A program made the position numbers and the translations under genes. From a virus, in the IMG/VR virus record IMGVR_UViG_3300040806_001064, positions 1 to 27,605 of that record: DNA of 27,605 nt; one strand, 5' to 3'. Within the stretch, counting starts at the first letter, position 1. Each line of letters opens with the position of its first letter. Below the pieces are notes generated by a model, which saw only the letters and a list, made by a program, of their open reading frames with translations, was not told the origin of the DNA and did not search any database. Below are positions 13,969-21,953 of the stretch, one piece after another.

Positions 13969-14184
13969 CTATTTACCTTTTTTGCCGCCCTTCATGTTAG
14001 CACACCAGTGGTACATTTTGCCCTTTTCGCCACCATACTTACTTGCTTTTGCTCTTAAACTACTTACACTACCTTTGCAACTTGCTCCGGCTTTTTTGAC
14101 TCTGCCTGGACGTGATTTACCCTTTTTCTTACCGTCTGCAAAGTTTTCTTGTACGCTTATTTTTATTAATTCACGTAGTCTCAT
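13969..14184 (-). CDS. Small very basic protein (71 aa), possible packaged DNA-binding protein
   Basis: 71 residues beginning MRLRELIKISVQENFADGKK, a leader like those of the neighbours (V-Q-E could be a processing site). The rest is Lys/Arg/Gly-rich with KSRPGRVKKAGASCKGSVSS, LRAKASKYGGEKGKMYHWCA and a KKGK end; two Cys and one Trp-Cys recur in related marine phage proteins as I recall. No SD of note, but the ATG overlaps the stop of the upstream gene by 14 bp. Its charge suggests DNA contact within the capsid. Confidence 0.7.
   Translation of the reverse strand: MRLRELIKISVQENFADGKKKGKSRPGRVKKAGASCKGSVSSLRAKASKYGGEKGKMYHWCANMKGGKKGK
13970..13977 (-). promoter_or_regulatory. Late-type box GGTAAATA directly before a start codon
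   Basis: GGTAAATA followed by five bases and the ATG at 13964, the same geometry as at 13137 and 18336. Part of a 20 bp segment (13962-13981) that differs from 13129-13148 by a single base. Confidence 0.45.
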
Positions 14185-15601
14185 GTCGTTTTAATCCGAT
14201 AATAAGTCTATATGCATTAGGATCATCACTGTATTGTTCGTCATACTGTGCATCTTTGTATCCGTCAGCATCTTGTACATCATATCCAAGACGTTTTAGT
14301 TGTTTTAGCATATATGATCTTTCTTTATCTCCACCATAAAACTGCACCATAATATCAGGATCATCTGGATTCATATCATTTGGATCAATATCTTTAATGT
14401 TGGCCATATTAGTACCAAGTTTTATAAAGTCGTAATCTGCATCTGATTTAACTAATGATGTATTTTTAGGATTAGGAATTAATTCGCCTTCGTCAACTGA
14501 TTCATCTTTTTTAAGAGCATCTGATCTAAATGCTTTATCGGTTCCTATTTGTCTTGCTAATGCTCTGCGCTTTTTAATTTTGTCTTGTACACTATCTTCT
14601 TCTGGTGGACGTTTCTTTTTAATAGTTGCAGTCTTAGGACGCTTAGTAGCAAAGCCTAAAATTTCTGCAATTTCTTCATTGCGCTCTGGGGATATATAGT
14701 CTGCTAGTTGAGTAGCAGTTCTTTCAAACTTATGATCTTTGTGTTTAAATCCAACACCGCCAGCGGCTTCCCACTTGCTTACATTTTGTCCGAAATCGTC
14801 AATTAAAATGTTTGGAGTACCATCTGGTTGTTTTGCATATGCTTGTTTGTCTGCTGTGATAATAACTTTCTTAGGTGGAAACACTTTTAAGTATTTTGCA
14901 ATCCATTCACGCTTGTGAGGTTCTGCTTTAGGGTCTCCTGCTAATGGAGCAGATAAAATATTGTATTCACCTTTAATCTTTTTAATAATAGCCAGTAACT
15001 TACCAGCATTTTTAGTAGGCTTTAATGATAACCAAAAGTCGTCTTTGTCTCTAATTTTTTGTAGTGCTTGATCAACATTTTTAATCTGTTTCCAATCACT
15101 AACGCCCATCATCTTAGTCCATTCCCCAAAGAAGTCAACAAGAACACCATCCATGTCTACATAGATTTCACTTGCTGATGCTAGTTCTTTAGATTCTTTT
15201 GCCATCTTGGTTGCTGTTGCATACATAACTGCTTCTGCATCATCACCGTAGCGTTTTTTAAAATCTTTCTTGTTCTTTTTCATACCCTTGACGTATTTTT
15301 CTTTATCTTTTTCTTCGCCTTTGGTTAATGAACGTTCTTCAACACTTTCAGCCATGCCTAAGTTAAACAGTACGTTTGTTTTAGAACCTTTTACTTTTTT
15401 AGATAGTGTAGGTGGACGTCCGTCTTTGTCTACTTTAAAGCCAAACTTACCTGCTTCTTTAGAAATAGAATTTGTATCAACATCAGCAGTAGTGTTTACA
15501 CCTTTTACAATACGTCCATCCTCTGCTACTTTATGATAGTGTTTGAAACTATTAGGTTTTGGAATTTTATTAGCGATATCTTTCAGATCTAAAAACTTCA
15601 T
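14171..15601 (-). CDS. Multi-domain late protein with a HAD 5'-nucleotidase-like domain
   Basis: 476 residues. Residues 1-20 form a leader (MKFLDLKDIANKIPKPNSF). Residues 90-135 are a Lys-rich helical module (SLTKGEEKDKEKYVKGMKKN, then RYGDDAEAVMYATATK) that I associate with many marine phage proteins. A HAD domain follows: IYVDMDGVLVDFFGEW with Asp149 and Asp151, YNILSAPLA (motif II), KVIITADKQAYA (motif III Lys), and NILIDDFGQNVSKWEAAGG (motif IV), like the deoxyribonucleotidases. The last 150 residues are a basic linker and a separate alpha/beta domain (DIMVQFYGGDKERSYMLKQL) of unknown role. Overlaps its neighbours at both ends (ATGA at 15598-15601). Fusion of a nucleotidase to capsid-type modules is unusual. 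Confidence 0.8.
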   Translation of the reverse strand: MKFLDLKDIANKIPKPNSFKHYHKVAEDGRIVKGVNTTADVDTNSISKEAGKFGFKVDKDGRPPTLSKKVKGSKTNVLFNLGMAESVEERSLTKGEEKDKEKYVKGMKKNKKDFKKRYGDDAEAVMYATATKMAKESKELASASEIYVDMDGVLVDFFGEWTKMMGVSDWKQIKNVDQALQKIRDKDDFWLSLKPTKNAGKLLAIIKKIKGEYNILSAPLAGDPKAEPHKREWIAKYLKVFPPKKVIITADKQAYAKQPDGTPNILIDDFGQNVSKWEAAGGVGFKHKDHKFERTATQLADYISPERNEEIAEILGFATKRPKTATIKKKRPPEEDSVQDKIKKRRALARQIGTDKAFRSDALKKDESVDEGELIPNPKNTSLVKSDADYDFIKLGTNMANIKDIDPNDMNPDDPDIMVQFYGGDKERSYMLKQLKRLGYDVQDADGYKDAQYDEQYSDDPNAYRLIIGLKRHETT

Positions 15602-15816
15602 TTTTTACGTCCTCTAAATTGAGGCATACCGCCTGTCATGTGTGGTAAACTAAACCACAGTTTAAACCAATCTGGATCACCAGGCTTGATTCCTTTTTCT
15701 CTTTCAATACGTCTTTTTTCAGTTCCGGTAATAGATAGATTTTCATCAACAGGTTGCAGTCCTTTAAAGGCATATTCTCCAACTCCTGCTAATTTTTTAA
15801 GTGTATCTAAGTCCAT
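15598..15816 (-). CDS. Small hypothetical late protein (72 aa)
   Basis: 72 residues, MDLDTLKKLAGVGEYAFKGL at the start, then TGTEKRRIEREKGIKPGDPD and WFKLWFSLPHMTGG before a basic end. The E-K-G-I-K-P-G-x-x-x-W-F-x-L-W-F-S-L-P motif recurs, as I recall, in marine T4-like phage proteins, without function. TAATG coupling with the upstream nucleotidyltransferase gene and ATGA coupling with the downstream gene. Confidence 0.7.
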   Translation of the reverse strand: MDLDTLKKLAGVGEYAFKGLQPVDENLSITGTEKRRIEREKGIKPGDPDWFKLWFSLPHMTGGMPQFRGRKK

Positions 15817-16763
15817 TACACCGCCTTAAGTTCTGCTTTAAATTCGTCTTCTAAGTCACGTAAATGTTTTTCGTCTGGCTCGAAGTTCTTAATAACATCT
15901 TTCATCTTTTCTTTGTCGCCGTCTGCGGCAATTAATTGGTCATATAATTTCTTACCACCATATAGTGCCATTGCTACGCCAACAGCAGGTAAGCCGTATT
16001 TTACTATACCTCTTACTATAGGAAGATCTAAGTATTCTTTTACAGTTTCAATAGCATCTGCAATCCAACTAATACCTTTCCATGCCGCAACACTAAAAGT
16101 AATTAACCATTTATTATCATAAAGGAACTTTGCTATTTTTAAAGCCATACTTCCTACTGACACAATGTTTTCATCTAAACTTTCATTATTGCCTAAGATG
16201 CCTTTTAGTTTATCAAACATCTTTTTAGCATATGGTTTAGCAGATTTAGTAACACCTTCTTCGAATGATGCAAAATCATCATCTATTACGTATTGTCTTA
16301 GTTTACTAGCACTCATTCCTGTAGCATCATCTGCATCTGGGTTACGTGATAAACGTTGAAAGTTAATTGAATTAAATTTAAACATACCGTGTGTTGATTC
16401 AACACCATTATATTTTTCTAATACTTTACCTAACTTATCTTCACCTTCAAAAAACGTAACGTCAGTGTACCCTCTGCGATATAAATCTACAGCGGCAAAC
16501 ATAATATTTTTAGCAAGTTCGATATTAATGTCTGGGAAACTTTTCTTAGCCCAGTCTAATTTTTCTTGTGCTTGTAATGGATCTGAAGGCGGTTTTGCAA
16601 TGCGATCAGTTAAGAATAAAATAGCATCGCCTGGACCTTGTTTAAGTGCTTCTACAAGAAGACCATGACCGGTTGTTGCGGGATTAAGTCTGCCTAATGC
16701 AAAACTAACTTCTTTGTCTCCTGCTTCTATTACAGGTTTATCAAAGACTTCTCTTAAGAACAT
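15816..16763 (-). CDS. Nucleotidyltransferase-like (NMNAT/cytidylyltransferase fold) protein with hydrophobic C-terminus
   Basis: 315 residues. A leader MFLREVFDKPVIEAG (possible cut after I-E) precedes VSFALGRLNPATTGHGLLVE, in which T-x-G-H (residues 30-33) is the ATP-binding signature of the HxGH nucleotidyltransferase superfamily. GMSASKLRQYVIDDD stands where ISSTxIR is expected. After about residue 200 come two hydrophobic segments (WLITFSVAAWKGISWI, IVKYGLPAVGVAMALYGG) and a charged C-terminal helix. The enzyme could make NAD or a nucleotide-sugar; the membrane-like tail is unusual for such enzymes. TAATG couplings on both sides. Leader and operon suggest a virion-associated protein. Confidence 0.8.
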   Translation of the reverse strand: MFLREVFDKPVIEAGDKEVSFALGRLNPATTGHGLLVEALKQGPGDAILFLTDRIAKPPSDPLQAQEKLDWAKKSFPDINIELAKNIMFAAVDLYRRGYTDVTFFEGEDKLGKVLEKYNGVESTHGMFKFNSINFQRLSRNPDADDATGMSASKLRQYVIDDDFASFEEGVTKSAKPYAKKMFDKLKGILGNNESLDENIVSVGSMALKIAKFLYDNKWLITFSVAAWKGISWIADAIETVKEYLDLPIVRGIVKYGLPAVGVAMALYGGKKLYDQLIAADGDKEKMKDVIKNFEPDEKHLRDLEDEFKAELKAV

Positions 16764-17101
16764 TAATACTCGCCTTCTTTAAATGCGTTTACTTCTTCGT
16801 CAAAAATCTTTTTAGCAAGTGCTTTTCTTTCATCCATAGTAAACATTTTATTACTGTCATATGGTAGATCATATTTCTTAATATATGTATCAACTCCTTG
16901 ATCAATCATTGGTAAAATAAAACCAAATGCTTTATCGCTATCGCCTTTGTTATAACATTCTTGACATTTAGCCATAGTAGGATAATATTGTGTTCTATAA
17001 AATTGAGTATCATCACGCATATAACATTGTAGATCGTCTTCAACATTAAACCTAGGTTTATTGTCGTCCATCTTATTGTTTAGTATATCATCTATATTCA
17101 T
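16763..17101 (-). CDS. Hypothetical protein (112 aa)
   Basis: 112 acidic residues beginning MNIDDILNNKMDDNKPRFNV, with several Cys and Tyr (LQCYMRDDTQFYRTQYYPTM, AKCQECYNKGDSDKAFGFIL) and a helical C-terminus. No known motif apart from a CxxC. The gene lies between two members of the leader-bearing group and is coupled to the next by TAATG. Function unknown. Confidence 0.7.
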   Translation of the reverse strand: MNIDDILNNKMDDNKPRFNVEDDLQCYMRDDTQFYRTQYYPTMAKCQECYNKGDSDKAFGFILPMIDQGVDTYIKKYDLPYDSNKMFTMDERKALAKKIFDEEVNAFKEGEY

Positions 17102-17107
17102 GTTTGT

Positions 17108-17662
17108 CTACCATTTCCTACATGACCAATAACGAGCCTTTGTTCTTGGTCCTGGGTTATCACAGTTGTGTCTTGCTCTAAAACTCTTACGCCTTTTTGG
17201 GTTTGATTTTTTGATACGCATATCAGGGTCACCAAAGTTAACTTTAACTACATTACCTTTTGGATTCTTTACGTATACTTTAAACTTCTTAACATCACCC
17301 TGCATTGGCTTGCCTAGTTTAACTTTACGTCCTTGGTATTCTGCTTCGTCTACTACATCATCTTCGTTAAACCAAAGGTCCCCATATGCTTCATAAAAGT
17401 CGTCACTATCATATGTTTCTTCATCAATATTAGCAAGTTCTCTGATTCTATTTAATTCATTATTGGAATCTTCTTTAGAAAATTGCGACATTTTCTTTAT
17501 GTTATCCAATGCGGCTTTTTCTGCTTTATCTTTGCTATAACCTTTAGGTTTTCCGCCACCGGAGCCTACGGATAATTTTCGAGGCTTGCCACTTACAGCA
17601 TCTGCGTCACGCTGTTTATCATATTCTTCTTCAGCAAGGTAATCTCTAAATTTTTTAGTCAT
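17108..17662 (-). CDS. Late modular protein with basic Cys/Trp-rich C-terminal module
   Basis: 184 residues. N-terminus MTKKFRDYLAEEEYDKQRDA resembles the capsid-targeting leader of T4 internal proteins (MKTYQEFIAEA), with L-A-E before Glu as a possible protease site. The middle is low in complexity (GSGGGKPKGYSKDKAE). The C-terminal 40 residues (MRIKKSNPKRRKSFRARHNC, DNPGPRTKARYWSCRKW) form a basic module with two Cys that I recall at the ends of many marine T4-like phage proteins. A late box lies about 35 bp upstream with an AAAGG SD; it leads the operon down to 12577. Confidence 0.75.
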   Translation of the reverse strand: MTKKFRDYLAEEEYDKQRDADAVSGKPRKLSVGSGGGKPKGYSKDKAEKAALDNIKKMSQFSKEDSNNELNRIRELANIDEETYDSDDFYEAYGDLWFNEDDVVDEAEYQGRKVKLGKPMQGDVKKFKVYVKNPKGNVVKVNFGDPDMRIKKSNPKRRKSFRARHNCDNPGPRTKARYWSCRKW

Positions 17663-17695
17663 ATGATGTACACCTTTATATTACATATTATAAAG

Positions 17696-17703
17696 TATTT
17701 ATC
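17696..17703 (-). promoter_or_regulatory. T4-type late promoter box GATAAATA
   Basis: GATAAATA on the minus strand, followed by a leader of about 27 nt with AAAGGTG before the ATG at 17662. It heads the longest run of leader-bearing late genes. Confidence 0.65.
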
Positions 17704-17712
17704 ACAGTTTGC

Positions 17713-17979
17713 TTATACAGAGATTTCGATATCGAACTTAGAAAACCCTAAATCAAACAGTCTATTTGCTACTTTTTCAGCAATCTCGTTTGATTGTGCT
17801 TCGTCTAATGGTTTATGTGTTTCAACAACTAGAACAGTTTCGCCTTTTTCGGATTCATAAATTTCATAGTGGGTTTCGGATTCTGTTAACGCATTGTCAG
17901 AACAATTAATAACATTCTCAGCAACGATAGAGTCTACATCTTCTTCTAACTTGGGCCAAACTACTGTAATTGAATGCAT
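17713..17979 (-). CDS. Small acidic hypothetical protein (88 aa)
   Basis: 88 residues, very acidic, alternating strands and helices (MHSITVVWPKLEEDVDSIVA, THYEIYESEKGETVLVVETH, SNEIAEKVANRLFDLGFSKF). No motif recognised. AGGAG precedes the ATG. Lies 9 bp downstream of the 113-residue gene and probably shares its late promoter. Confidence 0.7.
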   Translation of the reverse strand: MHSITVVWPKLEEDVDSIVAENVINCSDNALTESETHYEIYESEKGETVLVVETHKPLDEAQSNEIAEKVANRLFDLGFSKFDIEISV

Positions 17980-17988
17980 ACTATTCTC

Positions 17989-18330
17989 CTAATGGTTTAA
18001 CAAGATACTATTAATAGTGCCATCAGTGTACACTACTTTTGCTCTTAACCAAACAAAGTTACCTGTAAAGTTAGCAAATTTGCTTGCTGTTTCTTGTGAT
18101 GCTGTATATGTGTCCACACTAAACCAATCAGATTCTGTTGGTTCAGTTGCTAAAGTTCCTTGGATACTAATAGTTCCAGTTAGACCGGAAACGTTATACT
18201 GTACAGTATGAATACCGTCAGCACGACCGTAGTATCCGTCACCTTTAAACTTCTCACCCGTGATAGTTTCTACAGTACTATCTCCTGGGTGTGTATTTGC
18301 TGATAAAATTATTTCACTATTACTTGGCAT
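17989..18330 (-). CDS. Beta-rich probable virion protein (113 aa)
   Basis: 113 residues, Thr/Ser/Gly-rich and almost all beta strand: GIHTVQYNVSGLTGTISIQG, then DWFSVDTYTAS and TGNFVWLRAKVVYTDGTINS. The pattern looks like a small decoration or fibre-associated domain of the type common in phage virions, a judgement from composition only. A late box (GATAAATA) lies five bases before the ATG; no SD is visible. Confidence 0.7.
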   Translation of the reverse strand: MPSNSEIILSANTHPGDSTVETITGEKFKGDGYYGRADGIHTVQYNVSGLTGTISIQGTLATEPTESDWFSVDTYTASQETASKFANFTGNFVWLRAKVVYTDGTINSILLNH

Positions 18331-18335
18331 ACAAC

Positions 18336-18343
18336 TATTTATC
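18336..18343 (-). promoter_or_regulatory. Late-type box GATAAATA directly before a start codon
   Basis: GATAAATA between the clpA stop and the ATG at 18330, five bases from the ATG. There is no purine-rich SD, unlike the similar sites at 13137 and 13970, so a leaderless late transcript is a real possibility here. It marks the border between the early clpA cassette and the late block. Confidence 0.5.
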
Positions 18344-18347
18344 AGTT

Positions 18348-20600
18348 CTATGCAGTTACAGTTTGTTTTTCAACAACAACATCAAGGTTAATTTTACCTT
18401 CTTTAGCATCAATATTTAAGTGACCGCCGTTCTTAAGATCGCCGAATAATAAGATTTTACTTAAATCTTTCTTAATTTCTTTATCAATAACACGCTGTAA
18501 AGGTCTTGCACCCATCTTACGATCAAACCCTTTATCTACTAGATAATCAATAGCATCATCAGTAACAGTAACAGTTACATTTTGTTCAGTAAGCATTTCT
18601 TTAAGTTCAACTAAAAACTTACCTACAATTTTAATCATTGTATTCTTTTCAAGATTACCAAATTTTACAACACCATCTAATCTGTTACGGAATTCTGGAG
18701 CAAAAAACTTTTTAAGTTCTGTATCTTCATACTCACGTTCGTCTTCTTCGCCAAATCCGATAGTATTCTTTTCTGCTTCAATAGCACCTAAGTTTGTTGT
18801 TAAGATCAGTACACAATTTTTACCGTCTGCTTCTTTACCATTTGAACCTGTAATTTTACCATTGTCCATAAGTTGTAGTAAGATTTGTGAAACATCTGGA
18901 TGTGCCTTTTCAATCTCATCAAGTAATAGTACACAGTTAGGATGTTCTTGTAATTTTGTAATCAATAAGCCTGCATTGTCCTCAAATCCTACATATCCTG
19001 GAGGTGAACCAATTAACTTTGCCACCGAATGTTTTTCTTGATACTCTGACATATCAAAACGTACAAGTTTAACACTGAGTTGATCTGCAAGTTGTTTTGC
19101 TGTTTCTGTTTTACCAACACCTGTTGGACCCATGAATACAAATGAACCGATTGGTTTTGTATCAGGTTTTAATCCTGCTTGAGCAACAAGAATCTTATCT
19201 ACAATATCATCGATTGCAGAGTCTTGGCCAAATACAACTTTCTTAAGATTGCCTTCAAGAGTTGCTAGGTTACTTGTTTCTTTTTGTTGTACTTGCTCTG
19301 GCGGTAGATTTACAACTTTAGCAAGTTCAAACTGGATTTCTTCTTTACCAACAATCTTATCGCCTTCAACTTTCTTTAAGTTAAATCTTGAACACGCTAA
19401 GTCAATCAAGTCAATTGCTTTATCTGGCAACTTCTTATCTGCTTGATACTTGACACTTAACTTAATTGCAGTATCAATTGCTTCTTCTGTAATAGTTGTT
19501 TTATGGAATTCTTCGTAGTATTTTTTGATACCTTCTAAAATACTTTTAGTTACACTTGCAGTAGGCTCGCCTACTGTAACTCTTTGGAATCGACGCATTA
19601 ACGCACGATCCTTTTCAAAGTACTTTCGATACTCTTCCCAAGTAGTTGAAGCAACAACTTTAATATCACCTTTACCTAATGCTGGCTTTAGCATATTAGC
19701 AAGATCATTTGAATTGCCCTGGCCGCCGGCACCAGCACCGTTAATCATGTGTGCTTCGTCGATAAACATAATAGTCTTGCCTTGCTTTTTAATACCAGCC
19801 ATAACAAGTTTAAAACGTTCTTCAAAATCTCCGCGATACTTACTACCTGCAAGCATAGCACCAATATCAAGGTTATAAACTTTATATTCTTGTAAAAACT
19901 CCGGCACTGCTTTGTTTACAATATTCCAAGCAAGTCCTTCTGCAATAGCAGTTTTACCAACACCTGGATCACCTACTAGTAACACATTGTTCTTTGAACG
20001 ACGTCCTAGTGCAAGTGCAATAGTTTCTAATTCATCAGTTCTTCCAATTACAGGGTCAACATTATTCTTGGCAACTTCTGAATTAAGGTCAGTTGTAAAC
20101 TCACGTAATGCTTTTTGACCAAGTGTACGCATTTCTTCATCTTCGTATGCGTTATCTACTTCGCTATTAAGATACTCTGCAAATTCTTCTTTTTTAATTC
20201 CTGCTTTTTGAATGTAGTAGTATGCAAAACTTTTCTTTTCATTAAGAATACTTAGGAATACATCTGTAACTTCAATATGGTGACGTCCATTAAACAGAAC
20301 TTGTGTAAACGCTCTATTTAGAACACGTTCTACTGTTGCAGTCTTTTTAGGTTTAAACTTTTTATTTTCTGCTTCAACAGGTAAAGTAATATCTTCTAAT
20401 TCATTCTTTAAATAATTTTCAATATTCTTTTTAATAAATTCAGGATCAGCACCTACACCTGCAATTAAGTTACAGAAATTATCTGAACAGAGCATTGCAA
20501 AAAGAACGTGTTCAAGAGTTACATACTCGTGATTAAGTTTCTTAGCATCGCTAACTGATTTATCAAATACCGATTGTAGTTCGTCGCTTGGTTCAACCAT
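18348..20600 (-). CDS. clpA: ClpA-like AAA+ unfoldase
   Basis: 750 residues, nearly the length of E. coli ClpA (758). An N-terminal Clp repeat domain (about 1-145) is followed by AAA module 1 (Walker A GDPGVGKT 210-217, Walker B IMFIDE 277-282, RRF arginine region near 336-338) and AAA module 2 (GPTGVGKT 491-498, LLLDEIE 558-564, FRNRLD 637-642). There is no ClpB-type middle coiled coil. NTIGFGEED at 612-620 carries the I-G-F tripeptide at the position of the ClpP-docking loop (IGL in E. coli ClpA). No ClpP or ClpS gene is present in this window, so it may pair with host ClpP. Overlaps the PDF stop by 8 bp; belongs to the dnaJ-def-clpA transcript. Confidence 0.92.
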   Translation of the reverse strand: MVEPSDELQSVFDKSVSDAKKLNHEYVTLEHVLFAMLCSDNFCNLIAGVGADPEFIKKNIENYLKNELEDITLPVEAENKKFKPKKTATVERVLNRAFTQVLFNGRHHIEVTDVFLSILNEKKSFAYYYIQKAGIKKEEFAEYLNSEVDNAYEDEEMRTLGQKALREFTTDLNSEVAKNNVDPVIGRTDELETIALALGRRSKNNVLLVGDPGVGKTAIAEGLAWNIVNKAVPEFLQEYKVYNLDIGAMLAGSKYRGDFEERFKLVMAGIKKQGKTIMFIDEAHMINGAGAGGQGNSNDLANMLKPALGKGDIKVVASTTWEEYRKYFEKDRALMRRFQRVTVGEPTASVTKSILEGIKKYYEEFHKTTITEEAIDTAIKLSVKYQADKKLPDKAIDLIDLACSRFNLKKVEGDKIVGKEEIQFELAKVVNLPPEQVQQKETSNLATLEGNLKKVVFGQDSAIDDIVDKILVAQAGLKPDTKPIGSFVFMGPTGVGKTETAKQLADQLSVKLVRFDMSEYQEKHSVAKLIGSPPGYVGFEDNAGLLITKLQEHPNCVLLLDEIEKAHPDVSQILLQLMDNGKITGSNGKEADGKNCVLILTTNLGAIEAEKNTIGFGEEDEREYEDTELKKFFAPEFRNRLDGVVKFGNLEKNTMIKIVGKFLVELKEMLTEQNVTVTVTDDAIDYLVDKGFDRKMGARPLQRVIDKEIKKDLSKILLFGDLKNGGHLNIDAKEGKINLDVVVEKQTVTA

Positions 20601-21114
20601 GTGTTAAAAATTCCTTATATTTTTTTAATAATTTTTGTTGTTTTTTCTTAGCCATATCTAGTTTAAGTTTACTTACACGGTCAATATAGTTAATACCGTA
20701 TAAGTGGTCAAACTCATGTTGAAAGATTCTAGCATTCCAGCCTGTAAACTCTATTGTACATTCTTTTGCGTTACTGTCAATGAACTTTGCTACCAAAGCC
20801 TGGGCTCGTGTTACTTTAAAAAACAAACCCGGAAAACTTAAACAGCCTTCTTCACCTGTAACTTTTTCTTCAGACACTGCTTCTATTGTAGGATTAATAA
20901 TAGCAAACGGCTTATCATATCCTTCAAGACCTTCTGGCTCCATTACAAAAATTTTAGCATCTAACCCAACTTGATTAGCACTTAGACCAACACCTTTGTG
21001 CTTGTCCATAATTTCAATCATCTGCTTTTCAATGTCTTTTGCATCAAGTTTATCAAAGTCAAATGGTTTAACTTCTTTGTCTAACCATTCATTTGGATGA
21101 TATACTAATTTCAT
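20593..21114 (-). CDS. def: Peptide deformylase
   Basis: 173 residues with all three PDF motifs: GVGLSANQVG (41-50), EGCLSFPG with the metal ligand Cys91, and QHEFDHL with His133, Glu134 and His137. It removes the formyl group from new proteins. Some marine phages carry PDF, often shortened; this one is near full length, with a basic C-terminal helix (KLKLDMAKKKQQKLLKKYKE) which in bacterial PDFs helps ribosome binding. ATGA coupling with dnaJ. Confidence 0.93.
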   Translation of the reverse strand: MKLVYHPNEWLDKEVKPFDFDKLDAKDIEKQMIEIMDKHKGVGLSANQVGLDAKIFVMEPEGLEGYDKPFAIINPTIEAVSEEKVTGEEGCLSFPGLFFKVTRAQALVAKFIDSNAKECTIEFTGWNARIFQHEFDHLYGINYIDRVSKLKLDMAKKKQQKLLKKYKEFLTHG

Positions 21115-21947
21115 TTAATTTTCCTAATTAATTCAAGTTGGTCTTCAGTAAGATTTTTTGTAATCTCTCCGTTAATTTTTAAGTAAATGTTGCCTGATAA
21201 TCCAGTATTGTAATCAGGTAGTCCGTGTCCTCGAATACTCATTACAGTTCCTGGCTGTGTGCCTCTTGGTATGTTTATACTTATAGTTTTTCCGTTAGGT
21301 ATATCTAAATTTGTGGCTGTTCCTAACATTAAATCGAACACATTGATTTTAATGTCAGTATGCAAGTTAAAGCCGTCTACATTGAAGTTTGGATGTCTAA
21401 GTATTCTAATTTTAACATTTAAATTACCTTTTGGTAAATTTGGAATACTATCATCTCCTAGTCCTTGATAACGTATAGTATCTCCGTGCCTTGCACCTTT
21501 TGGAATATCTATATTAACTGTTTGTTCTCGACCGGATCTTGTTTTAAAAGAGGCTATCACACCTTTACCGTTATATACATCTTCAAGTGAAATATCACAA
21601 GCAATAGTAACATCAGCATTTTGTTGTCGCTGTCTACGTTGTTGAAACCCTCCACCAAAAAATGTAGAAAACAAATCATTTACATCACCATCAAACTGGA
21701 ACCCGCCAGGTCCTCCAAAACCTTGTTGTTGGAATCCTGCTTGTTGTGGATCAGCAGTTCCAAATTGGTCGTACATTTGTTTCTTTTGTGGATCTTTTAG
21801 TGTTTCGTAGGCTTCTTTTATTTCAACAAATTTTTTCTGATCACCACCTTTGTCGGGATGATGCTGTGCCGCAAGTTTACGGAAAGCAGTTTTAATATCT
21901 TTTTCGGAAGCGTTTTTAGAAACGCCTAATAAGTCATAATAATCCAT
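21111..21947 (-). CDS. dnaJ: DnaJ/CbpA-type Hsp40 co-chaperone
   Basis: 278 residues. J domain with HPD (His30-Pro31-Asp32, in AAQHHPDKGGDQ), then a Gly/Phe/Gln-rich linker (GTADPQQAGFQQQGFGGPGG, LFSTFFGGGFQQRR), then two C-terminal beta domains (GARHGDTIRYQGLGDD, GTQPGTVMSIRGHGLPD). No CxxCxGxG zinc finger, so type II, CbpA-like. It stimulates DnaK; no DnaK gene is in this window, so the host DnaK is a likely partner. First gene of a three-gene cassette whose promoter places the start of the RNA at or next to this ATG; no SD is visible. Confidence 0.92.
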   Translation of the reverse strand: MDYYDLLGVSKNASEKDIKTAFRKLAAQHHPDKGGDQKKFVEIKEAYETLKDPQKKQMYDQFGTADPQQAGFQQQGFGGPGGFQFDGDVNDLFSTFFGGGFQQRRQRQQNADVTIACDISLEDVYNGKGVIASFKTRSGREQTVNIDIPKGARHGDTIRYQGLGDDSIPNLPKGNLNVKIRILRHPNFNVDGFNLHTDIKINVFDLMLGTATNLDIPNGKTISINIPRGTQPGTVMSIRGHGLPDYNTGLSGNIYLKINGEITKNLTEDQLELIRKIK

Positions 21948-21953
21948 AGCACT

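Noticed and set aside
19525-19878. 117-residue plus-strand frame inside clpA
   Set aside because: Antisense shadow of the strongly conserved clpA gene, with no SD and no known motif.
20753-20780. TTGACA-16-TACAAT pair inside the deformylase gene as a clpA promoter
   Set aside because: Spacing differs from the 17 bp set, it is inside conserved codons, and clpA is already covered by the dnaJ promoter. Left as a weak possibility only.
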